Made by a program: the position numbers and the translations under genes | Notes under the pieces: model-generated | What the model saw: only the letters and a program-made list of their open reading frames with translations | Told to the model about the DNA's origin: nothing | Database searches by the model: none | Origin: SHWB01 sp050246875 | GTDB taxonomy: Bacteria > Pseudomonadota > Alphaproteobacteria > UBA6615 | Length of the DNA: 16,899 nt | Direction: 5' to 3' | Assembly (NCBI GenBank): GCA_050246875.1 | Contig: JBFWVF010000018.1 | Coordinates: 1 to 16,899 of the forward strand | Shown here: in pieces, positions 1-8,406 of the stretch | Numbering within the stretch: position 1 is the first letter of the stretch | Layout: each line of letters opens with the position of its first letter

Positions 1-455
1 GCGTAGATCTGGGCCAGCCCGGTGAGGCCGGGCCGCACGCGGTGCCGCTCCGCGAAACCCGGGAGCGCGGTCTGCGGGACCGGCTGGCCGTCGCCGCCGG
101 CCTCGACCTCGGTGATCGCGAGCGCGCGCGGGCCGACGAAGCTCATGTCGCCCCGCAGGATGTTCCAGAGCTGCGGCAGTTCGTCGAGGGCCGTCTTCCG
201 CAGCACCCGCCCGACGCGGGTGACGCGCGGGTCGTCCGCCAGGGCCGCGACGGCGGGACGGCTGCCGGCGGTGGCCACCATCGACCGGAACTTCAGCGCG
301 TCGAAGGGCACGCCGTGCTGTCCGTACCTCGCCTGCCGGAAGAACACGGGGCCGCCGTCCTCGAGCCGGATGGCGAGCGCCACCGCCAGCCAGATCGGCC
401 AGGAGAGCGCGAGCCCCGCGGCGGCGAGCACGACGTCGAACGCGCGCTTCGTCAC
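1..455 (-). CDS. Polyprenyl-phosphate sugar phosphotransferase (partial, C terminus off the left edge)
   Basis: Initiating enzyme of polysaccharide synthesis: it transfers a sugar-1-phosphate from a nucleotide sugar to undecaprenyl phosphate at the cytoplasmic face of the inner membrane. The 151 visible residues match the bacterial sugar transferase family (PF02397). They begin with KRAFDVVLAAAGL and a hydrophobic membrane-entering helix (about residues 8-29), then FFRQARYG, KFRSM, and the catalytic Asp-Glu pair D91-E92 in ALDELPQLWN. GDMSFVGPRAL and RPGLTGLAQIY follow. It is the short PglC-like form without the extra N-terminal membrane and CoA-binding-like region of WbaP or WcaJ. The GTG start shares GTGA with the stop of the carbamoyltransferase, implying coupled translation. 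About 50 residues are probably missing. The family is clear; the sugar cannot be told. Confidence 0.9.
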   Translation of the reverse strand, partial: MTKRAFDVVLAAAGLALSWPIWLAVALAIRLEDGGPVFFRQARYGQHGVPFDALKFRSMVATAGSRPAVAALADDPRVTRVGRVLRKTALDELPQLWNILRGDMSFVGPRALAITEVEAGGDGQPVPQTALPGFAERHRVRPGLTGLAQIY

Positions 456-2197
456 CGCTTCCGGAGCGCGAACGGGCCCAGCGCCAGGGCGTCCATGTCC
501 GTCCGGAGGAAGCAGTCGAGCGCCTCCTCCGGGCGATGCACGATGGGCTCGTTTTCGTTGAACGAGGTGTTGAGCACGACCGGCACGCCCGTCATCCGGC
601 CGAACGTGGTGATGAGACGCCAGTAGCGCGGGTTGGTCTCCCGCGACACCGTCTGCAGGCGTCCGGAGCCGTCCACGTGGGTCACCGCGGGGATGACGGC
701 CCGCTTGTCCGGCCGCACCGGGTAGACCTGGACCATGAACGGATCCGGCACGGCCCCGACGAAGTAGTCGTCGAGGGCCTCGACCGCGATCGACGGCGCA
801 AACGGCCGGAACTTCTCACGGAACTTGATCCGGCTGTTGATGATGTCCCGCATGTCCGCCCGTCGCGGGTCGGCCAGGATGCTGCGATTGCCGAGCGCGC
901 GCGCGCCCCACTCCATCCGCCCCTGGAACCAGCCCAGCACGAGGCCGCTGCCGATCGCGGACGCCGCCCACTCGCAGAGCGCCCCCTCGTCGTCGAGACG
1001 CTCGCAGGTCGCGCGTGTGGCCAGTTCCCGGCTCCGGGCGGCCAGCGCCGCCTCGATCGCGCGGTCCGTGAACTCGGGCCCCCAGTACGCATGCGTCATC
1101 ACGCTCCGGCGTGCACCGCCGGAGCCGTGCCAGGCGGCGAGCGCGGCGCCGAGTGCCGTCCCGTTATCGCCGGAGGCCGGCTGCACGTAGATCTCGCGGA
1201 ACGGCGTCTCCTCGCGCACCTTGCCGTTGGCCACGCTGTTCATCGCGCACCCGCCGGCGAGACACAGGCGATCGGACGGAATGCGCCGGTGGAGCGCGCG
1301 CAGCACCGCGAAGGCACGCTGCTCGTACACGGCCTGCAGCGAGGCGGCGAGCGCTTCGTGACGCGGAGTCAGCGGCTCGTCGGGACGCCGCGGGGGCCCG
1401 AGCAGGTCCGCGAGGCGGTCGTCGAACACCTGGCCGATCTCGGGCGCGCCCGACGCCCAGGTCAGCTCCCCGCCGGTCCGCCAGTGGCGGAAGTAGCGCA
1501 GGTCCAGGCGCACGCCGCCGTCACGGTCAACCTGGACCAGCTGGCCGAGCGCGTCGGTCATCGAGCGCTCGCCGTACGGCGCGAGCCCCATGACCTTGAA
1601 CTCGTCGCCGTAGTGCGGAAATCCGAGGTACTGCGTGATCGCCAGATAGAAGAGCCCGAGCGAGTGCGGGAACCAGGTCCGGCGGTCGTGGCGCAGCCGC
1701 GTGCCGCGGCCCTCGGCGAAGCTCGTGCTGACGAAGTCGCCGAAGCCGTCGATCGCGCAGACGGCGGCCTGCTCGAACGGGCTGACGAAGAACGCACTGG
1801 CCAGATGCGCCGGGTGGTGCTCGACGTGCCGCAGGCGGCGCCTGACGTGGCCGGCGGGCAGACCCAGGACGGCCGCCAGCCGCGCGTGGACGCTGTCCAC
1901 GGCCGCCAGGTTGCGCGCGCGGTCCGTGATGAGCCGCAGGTCCGGCCGATGGCGCGCGGCGAACAGGACCTTGCGCCAGAGGTGCGCCCGCGGCGCCCTG
2001 GACACGGCGAACAGATCGACCTCACCCGGCGTGAGGTGCGCCATCGTGAGGCAGGCGTGGATCGCCTGGTCGGGAAACCCCGCCGTGTGCTTGATCCGGT
2101 TGAAGCGCTCCTCTTCCACGGCGGCGACGAGCTGCCCGTCGACCAGCAGCGCGGCCGCGACGTCTCCGTGGAACGCATTGACTCCGAGTACGACCAT
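452..2197 (-). CDS. NodU/CmcH-family carbamoyltransferase
   Basis: Predicted cytoplasmic enzyme that transfers a carbamoyl group from carbamoyl phosphate, through a carbamoyl-adenylate, to a sugar hydroxyl. The 581 residues are the full family length. The N-terminal Kae1-like domain begins VVLGVNAFHGDVAAALL and has the histidine cluster HVEHHPAHLASAF (124-136, metal and ATP site) and CAIDGFGD (147-154). It continues with LAGGCAMNSVANGK (313-326) and QPASGDNGTALGAAL (339-353). The C-terminal domain has GRMEWGARALGNRSIL (426-441), REKFRPFAPSI (460-470) and VLNTSFNENEPIV (541-553). The ATG lies 11 bases after the preceding GT stop, with an AAGG ribosome site that overlaps that TAA. In this context it probably decorates the polysaccharide or a sugar intermediate; the acceptor is unknown. 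Confidence 0.93.
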   Translation of the reverse strand: MVVLGVNAFHGDVAAALLVDGQLVAAVEEERFNRIKHTAGFPDQAIHACLTMAHLTPGEVDLFAVSRAPRAHLWRKVLFAARHRPDLRLITDRARNLAAVDSVHARLAAVLGLPAGHVRRRLRHVEHHPAHLASAFFVSPFEQAAVCAIDGFGDFVSTSFAEGRGTRLRHDRRTWFPHSLGLFYLAITQYLGFPHYGDEFKVMGLAPYGERSMTDALGQLVQVDRDGGVRLDLRYFRHWRTGGELTWASGAPEIGQVFDDRLADLLGPPRRPDEPLTPRHEALAASLQAVYEQRAFAVLRALHRRIPSDRLCLAGGCAMNSVANGKVREETPFREIYVQPASGDNGTALGAALAAWHGSGGARRSVMTHAYWGPEFTDRAIEAALAARSRELATRATCERLDDEGALCEWAASAIGSGLVLGWFQGRMEWGARALGNRSILADPRRADMRDIINSRIKFREKFRPFAPSIAVEALDDYFVGAVPDPFMVQVYPVRPDKRAVIPAVTHVDGSGRLQTVSRETNPRYWRLITTFGRMTGVPVVLNTSFNENEPIVHRPEEALDCFLRTDMDALALGPFALRKR

Positions 2198-2208
2198 CGT
2201 CTGTGACC

Positions 2209-3282
2209 TTACACTGCCCCGAGCGCGGCCCTGAGACGCGCCGTCAACTGCTCCGGGCGGAACCGTTCGTCAATCGTCCGCCGGGCGGCGGCCGCGAGAC
2301 CCTCCCGCCACGTCTCGTCGGTGAAGAGCCGCACGAGGCCCGCGAGCAGCCGCTGCCGGTCGGCCGGGTCGACGATGACGCCGCTGACGCCGTCCTGCAG
2401 GATCTCCTCCGCCGCGCCCGGCGCGGCGAGGCACGGGCGTCCGGCCCGCATCGCTTCGAGGAAGACGAGCCCGAACCCTTCGCCCGTGCTCGGCATCGCG
2501 AAGAACGCGGCGCCCGCGTAGGCCGCGGCCAGCCGGGCGGCGGGCAGCGGTCCCGCGAACACGACCCCCTCGCCGGCCCGCGCGCGCAGGCGGTCCGCGT
2601 CATTGCCCGTACCCGCCACGACCAGCGTGGCGCCCGGCACCGCCTCACGGACGCGCGGCCAGACGTCGATGAGCGCGTCATGGCCTTTGTACCGTTCGTC
2701 AGCCGCCATGCGGCCGACAATCAGCGCGTACGGCCTCGGGAAGTCCACGACGGCCGGCTCGGGCGGCACGGTGTCGGGCACGGCCGGTTCGCACACGGCG
2801 ACACCCAGGCCGGCAAAGGCCGGATGCGCGGCCGCGAAGCGGTCGCGCGTGGCACGGGAAATCGACAGCACGCGCCACGCGCGGCGGAGCGCGACCTGGA
2901 CCAGCCGGCTCAGCGGTCCCCAGACCTCCACGCCCACGAGCACCGGCACGAGGCGGGCGCCCCGCGCGACGAGCGGCAGCGTGACCGGGAGGAGCTGGGC
3001 GTGCAGCACGACCACGACCGTGCCGGCGTCGATGCCGCGTGCCGTCAGGCCGAAGGACGCGAACCGGAGGCGGCCGCGCGCGGCGCACCGCATGCGCACC
3101 GCGGCAGGCGTACCTGCCGGCGGCGCCGCGTCGTCGAGGGACCACACCTCACACTCCGCGGACGCCTCGGCCGCCAGCGCGGCGAACGACCGTATGTACT
3201 GACGCGTCAGCGTCGAGATGCCGTCCGCGCCACCCGCGCCGGGTGTCAGCAGCAGGAACCGGCGGACCGTCTGCCGGCTCAA
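2209..3282 (-). CDS. GT4-family glycosyltransferase
   Basis: Predicted retaining GT-B glycosyltransferase adding one sugar to the lipid-linked glycan at the cytoplasmic face. The 357 residues contain an N-terminal acceptor half with a Gly-rich loop TPGAGGADGIS (13-23). The C-terminal donor half begins at PYALIVGRM (184-192), continues with LVVAGTGND (220-228) and carries the EX7E donor motif EGFGLVFLE (E268, E276). GVSGVIVDP follows. This is a normal size for GT4. The start is TTG, sharing TTGA with the stop of the upstream GT gene; no ATG or GTG fits better. No strong Shine-Dalgarno site is seen, which suits coupling to the upstream gene. Specificity cannot be read from sequence. Confidence 0.9.
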   Translation of the reverse strand: MSRQTVRRFLLLTPGAGGADGISTLTRQYIRSFAALAAEASAECEVWSLDDAAPPAGTPAAVRMRCAARGRLRFASFGLTARGIDAGTVVVVLHAQLLPVTLPLVARGARLVPVLVGVEVWGPLSRLVQVALRRAWRVLSISRATRDRFAAAHPAFAGLGVAVCEPAVPDTVPPEPAVVDFPRPYALIVGRMAADERYKGHDALIDVWPRVREAVPGATLVVAGTGNDADRLRARAGEGVVFAGPLPAARLAAAYAGAAFFAMPSTGEGFGLVFLEAMRAGRPCLAAPGAAEEILQDGVSGVIVDPADRQRLLAGLVRLFTDETWREGLAAAARRTIDERFRPEQLTARLRAALGAV

Positions 3283-4442
3283 CGGCCGCCCGCCGAACGG
3301 GGAATGGAGCCGTAGAGCGCGGTGAACCGCGCGGCGACGGCCGGCCAGCCGAAGGCCTGCCGCGCAAGCGCCTGGCCGCGCTCACCCATCAGGCGGCGCG
3401 CCGCCGGATCCGCGAGGAGACGCGAGAGCCCGTCCGCGATGGCGGCCCGCGTCTGCGGTACCACGAGACCGGCGCCGGCCTCGGCCACCGACGGCCAGCC
3501 GCACGTGTCGGTCACGAGCACCGGCGCGCCGGCCCGCATCGCCTCGAGTGCCGCAAGGCCGAAACTCTCGGAATCGGAGCACATCGCGAACGCGGCGGCG
3601 TGCCTGAGCAGTCCGTCGCGGCGATCCTCGTCGACCTGTCCCATCCAGACGATCGCCGACGCCGCCGCGCCGGCCCGCGCCTCGAGCGAAGGCCGGAGCC
3701 CCTGCTCGTCCGGTCCGGCGATGACGAGCCGCGCGTCGGGATGCCGCCGCCGCACGTCGGCGAAGGCGTCAACCAGCAGGTCCAGACGCTTGACCGGGTG
3801 CAGGCGCGACACGCTGGCGATGAGCGGGCCGTCGGCGGGCAGCCCCAGGCTCTCCCGCGTCTGCCCGGCGCCCCGCGGCTCCGGGTCGATGCCGTTCGGA
3901 ATGACCTCGATGCGTGCGGACGGACACCGGCGGCGGATTCCGTCAGCCTCCCCGGACGACGTCGCGTGCAGGACGGCGGCGTTGCGGACGGCCGGCCGGT
4001 CGGCGAAGGGATAGACCAGCGCCTTCCGCCAGCGGTGGTGGCGCAGGGAGCCGGCGTCGAGCATGCCCCGCGGCGAGAGCACGTAGGGCACGCCGGCCGC
4101 GCGGGCGCTCCGCGCCGCCGCCCAGACCACGCGGTTCCACAGACCGTGAATATGCACGACATCCGCGTGCCGGACCGCGGAACCGAGATGCGCCGCCAGG
4201 TCTCGGGAACCGGCAATGCGGAACGGGCGCGAGCGGGCGAAGTACCGCACGAGCACCCCCTCGAACTCCCGCCGTTCACGCACGGACGCCGGGAGCCGGT
4301 CCGCGCCATCCGCATCGGTCGTCAGGACCTCGACGTCGCAGCCCGCCTCGACGAGCGCACGGCAGAGCCCATGAATACTGCGCGGCGGCCCCCCGAACGA
4401 GAACGCCGGCGCATAGTAGGCGCTGACGTGAACCACCCGCAC
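3279..4442 (-). CDS. GT4-family glycosyltransferase
   Basis: Predicted GT-B glycosyltransferase of 387 residues. The N terminus RVVHVSAYYAPAFSFGGPPR, with HIHGLW (97-102) and SPRGML (123-128), belongs to the common GT4 group in exopolysaccharide clusters that opens with a FGG-P loop. The donor half has IEVIPNGID (178-186), ASVSRLHPVKRLDLLVDA (209-226), LVIAGPDEQG and the EX7E motif ESFGLAALE (E292, E300). The reading frame stays open far upstream through the polymerase gene, but that part is only a shadow. The GTG at 4442, two bases after the polymerase TGA, puts the first beta-strand right at the N terminus as in homologs. An alternative is a CTG at 4448. The sugar transferred is unknown. 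Confidence 0.9.
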   Translation of the reverse strand: MRVVHVSAYYAPAFSFGGPPRSIHGLCRALVEAGCDVEVLTTDADGADRLPASVRERREFEGVLVRYFARSRPFRIAGSRDLAAHLGSAVRHADVVHIHGLWNRVVWAAARSARAAGVPYVLSPRGMLDAGSLRHHRWRKALVYPFADRPAVRNAAVLHATSSGEADGIRRRCPSARIEVIPNGIDPEPRGAGQTRESLGLPADGPLIASVSRLHPVKRLDLLVDAFADVRRRHPDARLVIAGPDEQGLRPSLEARAGAAASAIVWMGQVDEDRRDGLLRHAAAFAMCSDSESFGLAALEAMRAGAPVLVTDTCGWPSVAEAGAGLVVPQTRAAIADGLSRLLADPAARRLMGERGQALARQAFGWPAVAARFTALYGSIPRSAGGR

Positions 4443-4444
4443 CG

Positions 4445-5848
4445 TCAGCGGTCCGGATAGGCCGGCAGGCCCACGAAGTTGCTGGCCTGCTTGCTCCTCT
4501 CCGTCAGCACGTACCGGTCGATCAGGTACGTCAGCCCGCCGAGGTACACGAGTGTGGCGACGCTGGTGCCGATGAGCTTCGCCCACGCTTTCTCGTACAG
4601 GTAGAGGTTGTACCAGAACACGCAGACGACGAGGGCGATCGCCAGCTCGCGGTGGTGGATCATCCGGAGGAACCCGGCGAACACCGCGCCCATGGCCATG
4701 CCGAACAGCAGCACCGGAAGGAACATGACCGGCACGCCGAAGTCCAGGTAGCCCTCGGCGGCATAGCCGAACGCGATCGACGTGCCCTCCTCGGACCCGG
4801 CGACCCAGACGCCGGAATACTTGCGCACCAGTTCGCTGTCGTTGATCAGCTCGGCCTTGTCGGGAAACAGGAAGCGCGGCGTGACGGCGTGGAGCAGCGC
4901 CGCGCCCATCAGTGCGCCGTTCGTATGCGGCTGGATCCGCGGCACGCGGTCGACGGCGAGCGCGGGATAGTAGATCGCCCACGAGCGGTCGACCAGCGCC
5001 CAGACGTCACTGCCCTGCTCGGAATTCCGGTCGTCGAGCCAGTCCGTGAACAGCGCCTGCATGCGGTCGAGGCGTTCGGACCGTGACGATGCGTACAGTT
5101 CGTCTTCGTACTCGCGGCGGTACTCGCCGCGCACGCCCATCCACATCGTCAGCGTCAGGAACAGACCGGCGGAGACGGCGCCCAGCGCGACCCAGTCACT
5201 GGCCCGGCGGCGGTCGAACGCCTCGAGCAGGAAGAGCGCGAAGATGAACATCGGCTCCTTGAACCCCGAGAAGTACCCCGTGAAGCCGAGCCCGACCTCG
5301 AAGGCCAGGATGCCGGCGAGCGGCACCCACTGGGGATGCGGCCGCATGAACCGGCGCATGACCAGCGCGACGACGGCGAGGCGGCCCATCGAGAGCACCG
5401 TCAGAATCTGCCGGATCGCCGGCAGCGAAAAGGAGAGCTCGGTCAGGGCGGTCGTGATGCCGATGCTCGCGACGTAGGCGACGAGCAGCGACTTGAGGTT
5501 GACGATCTCTTCGGCCCTGTCGCCGATCGCCGGTGCCCGGGACTCGACGATCCGGATCCCCGCGGCCAGACCGAACGTCAGCGACAGCACGCAGCCAAGA
5601 CCGATGCCGACCATCTGCTCGTAGGACCGGGTCTCCATGACCGGGAAGACCTCGCCGGTCAGGCGGCTGTAGAAGAGGCCCACGCTGACCTGCGCCCACT
5701 GGACGGTCATGGCCAGCTTCAGGACGGGGGGGCCCTCGTGCTTCGGGAGCTGCGTCCAGATCAGCAGGAGCGTGACCAGGGAGGCCGCGTGCATCCAGCT
5801 CCCCATCAGGAAGCCGGCCGCCGTCGCGATTGTCAGCTGCACAAGCAT
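4445..5848 (-). CDS. Multi-pass membrane protein, Wzy/O-antigen-polymerase-like
   Basis: Predicted inner-membrane protein of 467 residues with about 9-10 hydrophobic segments (roughly 4-33, 81-100, 119-140, 148-166, 174-193, 199-210, 219-238, 372-395, 401-417, 425-443). A large hydrophilic loop spans about 240-365. It contains RYSG-like and GTSIAFGYAAEGYLDFG (355-371), resembling the motif before the late helices in oligosaccharide repeat-unit polymerases. Such proteins join lipid-linked repeat units on the periplasmic side; an O-antigen-ligase-like role cannot be excluded because the two share this topology. The start is supported by GAGGAG at 5857-5862, eight bases before the ATG and overlapping the preceding TGA. 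It is out of place next to an ABC-type exporter, which normally needs no Wzy. Confidence 0.75.
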   Translation of the reverse strand: MLVQLTIATAAGFLMGSWMHAASLVTLLLIWTQLPKHEGPPVLKLAMTVQWAQVSVGLFYSRLTGEVFPVMETRSYEQMVGIGLGCVLSLTFGLAAGIRIVESRAPAIGDRAEEIVNLKSLLVAYVASIGITTALTELSFSLPAIRQILTVLSMGRLAVVALVMRRFMRPHPQWVPLAGILAFEVGLGFTGYFSGFKEPMFIFALFLLEAFDRRRASDWVALGAVSAGLFLTLTMWMGVRGEYRREYEDELYASSRSERLDRMQALFTDWLDDRNSEQGSDVWALVDRSWAIYYPALAVDRVPRIQPHTNGALMGAALLHAVTPRFLFPDKAELINDSELVRKYSGVWVAGSEEGTSIAFGYAAEGYLDFGVPVMFLPVLLFGMAMGAVFAGFLRMIHHRELAIALVVCVFWYNLYLYEKAWAKLIGTSVATLVYLGGLTYLIDRYVLTERSKQASNFVGLPAYPDR

Positions 5849-5856
5849 GAACCTGA

Positions 5857-5862
5857 CTCCTC
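5857..5862 (-). promoter_or_regulatory. Ribosome binding site of the polymerase-like gene
   Basis: GAGGAG overlaps the TGA stop of the preceding GT gene and lies eight bases before the ATG at 5848, a layout suited to re-initiation. The carbamoyltransferase and OPX genes have the same arrangement (AAGG or AAGGA overlapping the upstream stop). Confidence 0.55.
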
Positions 5863-7093
5863 AGCCACGATACAACGACTCCGACCCGTCCGCGCCGGCG
5901 TTCGCCAGCCGCCGTCCCAGCGTCACCAGACCCGCCGCGGCCTCCCGGAACCCTGCGTCCGCCAGCGGCGCCCGGCACGCCGCGACGCCGTAGCGGCCCG
6001 TCGCCAGACCCTCCCGGACATCCGCCAGCGCCGTCGTCAGGCCGGCCGTGTCGCCGACCGGCACGACCCGGCCGTTCCCGCCGTCGCGAATCAGGTCGAC
6101 GCCGGCCGCCACGCCCGACGACACGACGCAGGGCAGCCCGGACGCCAGTGCTTCGTTGACCACCAGCCCCCAGGTCTCGCTGGCGCTCGGCAGCACCAGC
6201 ACGTCGGCCGCCGTGTACAGGTCCACCACCTCGCTCTGATTGCGGAAGCCGGGCGTCACGACGCGGACCGCGAGCCGCCGGGCCTCGGCCTGCACGGCCT
6301 CAAGCAGGGGTCCGCTCCCGGCGGCGATGAGCACCGCGCCGGGGCCGAGCCCCGCAACGGCCTGCACCGCATCGAGCGGCCGCTTGACCGCCACCAGCCG
6401 TCCCACGAACAGCACCGCGAAGTCCTGCGGCGCCAGACCCAGTTCCGCGCGCACCCGCGCGCGGCGGCCGTCCGACCGGGCCTCGGTGGCACGGGCGGCA
6501 AACCAGTCGTGGTCGACGCAGTGCGGCGATCGCGCGATGCGATCCGCGGGCAGCGAGAAATACGCGAGGTACTCCGCCGCGCGCGTGCCCACGGCGAGCC
6601 ACCCGCGGAAGAGCCGCAGCAGCAGCCACGTCCGCAGGTACCACGGCCCGCGGCGCAACCCGGCCGGTGCGGTCGACAGATTCGAGTCACCCCGGTAGAC
6701 GACGGGAATGCCCCGGCGTCTGCAGGCCGCCAGCGCCCGCACCTGGAAGAGGGAGTGCCAGCCGGCGATGAGGACGACGTCGGGTCGCGTACGGGCGATG
6801 CGATCGCCGACGCCGGCCGCATCCACGCCGAGAAACGCGTCGTCCGTGAACGTCATCCCGTCCGGCTCGCGGCACGCCTCCCAGGCGTACCCGTCAAGCG
6901 GCCGGGAGTCCCACTCGAACGCCTGGCCGAAGGCCTGCCCCTGCTGTTCGGCGCGCGGCACCGCCGCGTAGAGCACCGTCAGCGTCACGTCCGGGAGATT
7001 CGCGGTGATCCAGCGGAACCACGGTGAGAAGTACTGGACCGGATGCGTCATCACCGCGGTCACCCGCAGCGGCCGCGCGGCCCCGGCGCTCAC
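5861..7093 (-). CDS. GT4-family glycosyltransferase
   Basis: Predicted GT-B glycosyltransferase of 410 residues. The N-terminal half has VMTHPVQYFSPWFRW (14-28), PDVVLIAGWHSLFQ (104-117) and VVYRGDSNLS (131-140), typical of GT4 proteins that start with a THP-QY segment. The donor half has VLFVGRLVAVKRPLDAV (227-243), VLIAAGSGPL (254-263), GFRNQSEVVDLYTAADVLVLPS (282-303, key residues only) and the EX7E motif ETWGLVVNE (E306, E314). The open frame extends to 7162, but the GTG at 7093 is preferred. It shares GTGA with the upstream gene stop and has GGAGG at 7100-7104, six bases upstream. It is followed after 12 bases by the polymerase gene. Donor and acceptor are unknown. Confidence 0.9.
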   Translation of the reverse strand: MSAGAARPLRVTAVMTHPVQYFSPWFRWITANLPDVTLTVLYAAVPRAEQQGQAFGQAFEWDSRPLDGYAWEACREPDGMTFTDDAFLGVDAAGVGDRIARTRPDVVLIAGWHSLFQVRALAACRRRGIPVVYRGDSNLSTAPAGLRRGPWYLRTWLLLRLFRGWLAVGTRAAEYLAYFSLPADRIARSPHCVDHDWFAARATEARSDGRRARVRAELGLAPQDFAVLFVGRLVAVKRPLDAVQAVAGLGPGAVLIAAGSGPLLEAVQAEARRLAVRVVTPGFRNQSEVVDLYTAADVLVLPSASETWGLVVNEALASGLPCVVSSGVAAGVDLIRDGGNGRVVPVGDTAGLTTALADVREGLATGRYGVAACRAPLADAGFREAAAGLVTLGRRLANAGADGSESLYRG

Positions 7094-8406
7094 GGCCGGC
7101 CTCCGGCGGCGACGGCATCGAACACGCGCGCCAGCTGCGCCGCCACCGCGCGGGCCGACCACGGCGCGGCGGCGTCTGGTGCCGGCGGCGCGGCACCGTC
7201 CCGGGCACGCAGCACGAGCCGGTCGAGCGCGCGCGCCACCTCACCCGCCAGGGCGTCCGGGTCGACGCGGTCCTCATAGGTCAGGACCTCCGCGGCCGCA
7301 CAGCCGCGCAGGAACCCGACGACGCTGCTCTCCCGGTGATAGAGCGCCAGGATCGGACGGCCCGACAGGTACGCCGGATACGCCTTGCTCGGCGTGTAGT
7401 GCGGCTCGGTGCTGCCGAGGAGCAGCAGGCCGTCGGCGCGGATCTGCGCGTCCAGCGCGTCGAGGTAGTCGACGCGTTCGGGGTGTTCATGCACGGCGTC
7501 GGACAGGCCGAACTCCGCGGCCAGCGGCAGCACGCGGTGCGGCTGGCCGGGAAGCCGCTGGTTGCTCGACCCGATGAAGTGCAGCCGGATCCGCCGTCCG
7601 GCGGCCGGATGGTCGCGGCGCAGGCGCGCCAGACCGGCGAGCAGCGCGCGCACGACGACGAGGCCGGTCGGCAGCACCGTCCCGACATACACGAGGTGCA
7701 CCGCGTCCGGCGACGACTCGAAATGCCGGGGCGGACGCGGGTGGCGCCGGACGTAGTCGAGGTCGGCGGGCTCGAATCCGAGCGGCAGCGCCGCGTGGGT
7801 CACGGGCGCGGCGGACGGCACGCGGCCCAGCATGTCGCTGGCCGTCCGCGCCGAGACCGCGGTGATCGCGTCAGCCGACCGCACGACGTACTGCTCCATC
7901 AGGACCGCCACGCGGCGCGCGAGACGGCTGCGGATATCGGGACGTCCGCCGGGGCCGCCGCCGACGTCGCGGCCCCACGCGCCCACCCACGGATCCTGCA
8001 CGTCGAGGACGAACGGCACGCGGTACGCGGCGCGCAGGCCTGGCCCCAGCAGGGCCGGATAGATCGGATACGTCGTGATGAACAGCGCCTCGAACCGTCC
8101 GGTGCCGAGCAGCCGCCGGGCGTGCCGCCGGAGGCCGGTCAGCGCGCGGAGGCCCAGGTCGCCGAAGCCGGCGCGGCGGGTGACTGCGGCCCGCCAGGCC
8201 GGCGCGCGGACCACGGAGATCCGGTCGGGCACGAGGCGCAGCAGGTCCGGGTCGAGCGCGCCCTCGTAGGCGTCCGGCTCGAGCGTCAGCACCGTCGGCA
8301 CCCACCCGAACGCATCGAGATGCGGCGCGAGCAGGCGGACACGGTGCGACGCGGCGCTGGAGTCGGGCGGGAAGTGCGGCGTGATGAGCAGCGCCTGCCG
8401 GCTCAT
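7090..8406 (-). CDS. GT4-like glycosyltransferase with altered donor motif
   Basis: Predicted GT-B glycosyltransferase of 438 residues. It begins ALLITPHFPPDSSAASHRVR (5-24), a common N terminus of GT4 enzymes, then LFITTYPIYPALLGP (108-122) and FVLDVQDPWVGAWG (132-145). A linker follows into the donor half at VYVGTVLPTG (239-248). The donor-site segment GSTEPHYTPSKAYPAYLSGR (331-350) aligns with the usual E-x-SK-x-x-E-Y-L-A-x-G pattern. E334 is present, but the second glutamate expected near 343 is replaced. It still has the SGRPILAL element. The ATG shares ATGA with the stop of the neighbouring GT gene and has a GGAG five bases upstream. It could be active with a different donor contact or be weakened. 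Confidence 0.85.
   Translation of the reverse strand: MSRQALLITPHFPPDSSAASHRVRLLAPHLDAFGWVPTVLTLEPDAYEGALDPDLLRLVPDRISVVRAPAWRAAVTRRAGFGDLGLRALTGLRRHARRLLGTGRFEALFITTYPIYPALLGPGLRAAYRVPFVLDVQDPWVGAWGRDVGGGPGGRPDIRSRLARRVAVLMEQYVVRSADAITAVSARTASDMLGRVPSAAPVTHAALPLGFEPADLDYVRRHPRPPRHFESSPDAVHLVYVGTVLPTGLVVVRALLAGLARLRRDHPAAGRRIRLHFIGSSNQRLPGQPHRVLPLAAEFGLSDAVHEHPERVDYLDALDAQIRADGLLLLGSTEPHYTPSKAYPAYLSGRPILALYHRESSVVGFLRGCAAAEVLTYEDRVDPDALAGEVARALDRLVLRARDGAAPPAPDAAAPWSARAVAAQLARVFDAVAAGGRP
7100..7104 (-). promoter_or_regulatory. Ribosome binding site deciding a GT4 start
   Basis: GGAGG lies six bases before the GTG at 7093, inside the 3' end of the preceding GT gene. It supports this start rather than the longer open frame to 7162. 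Confidence 0.55.

Noticed and set aside
3279..4982. A 567-residue version of the second GT4 protein
   Set aside because: The upstream part overlaps the polymerase gene out of frame and lacks domain character. GTG at 4442 fits the family N terminus.
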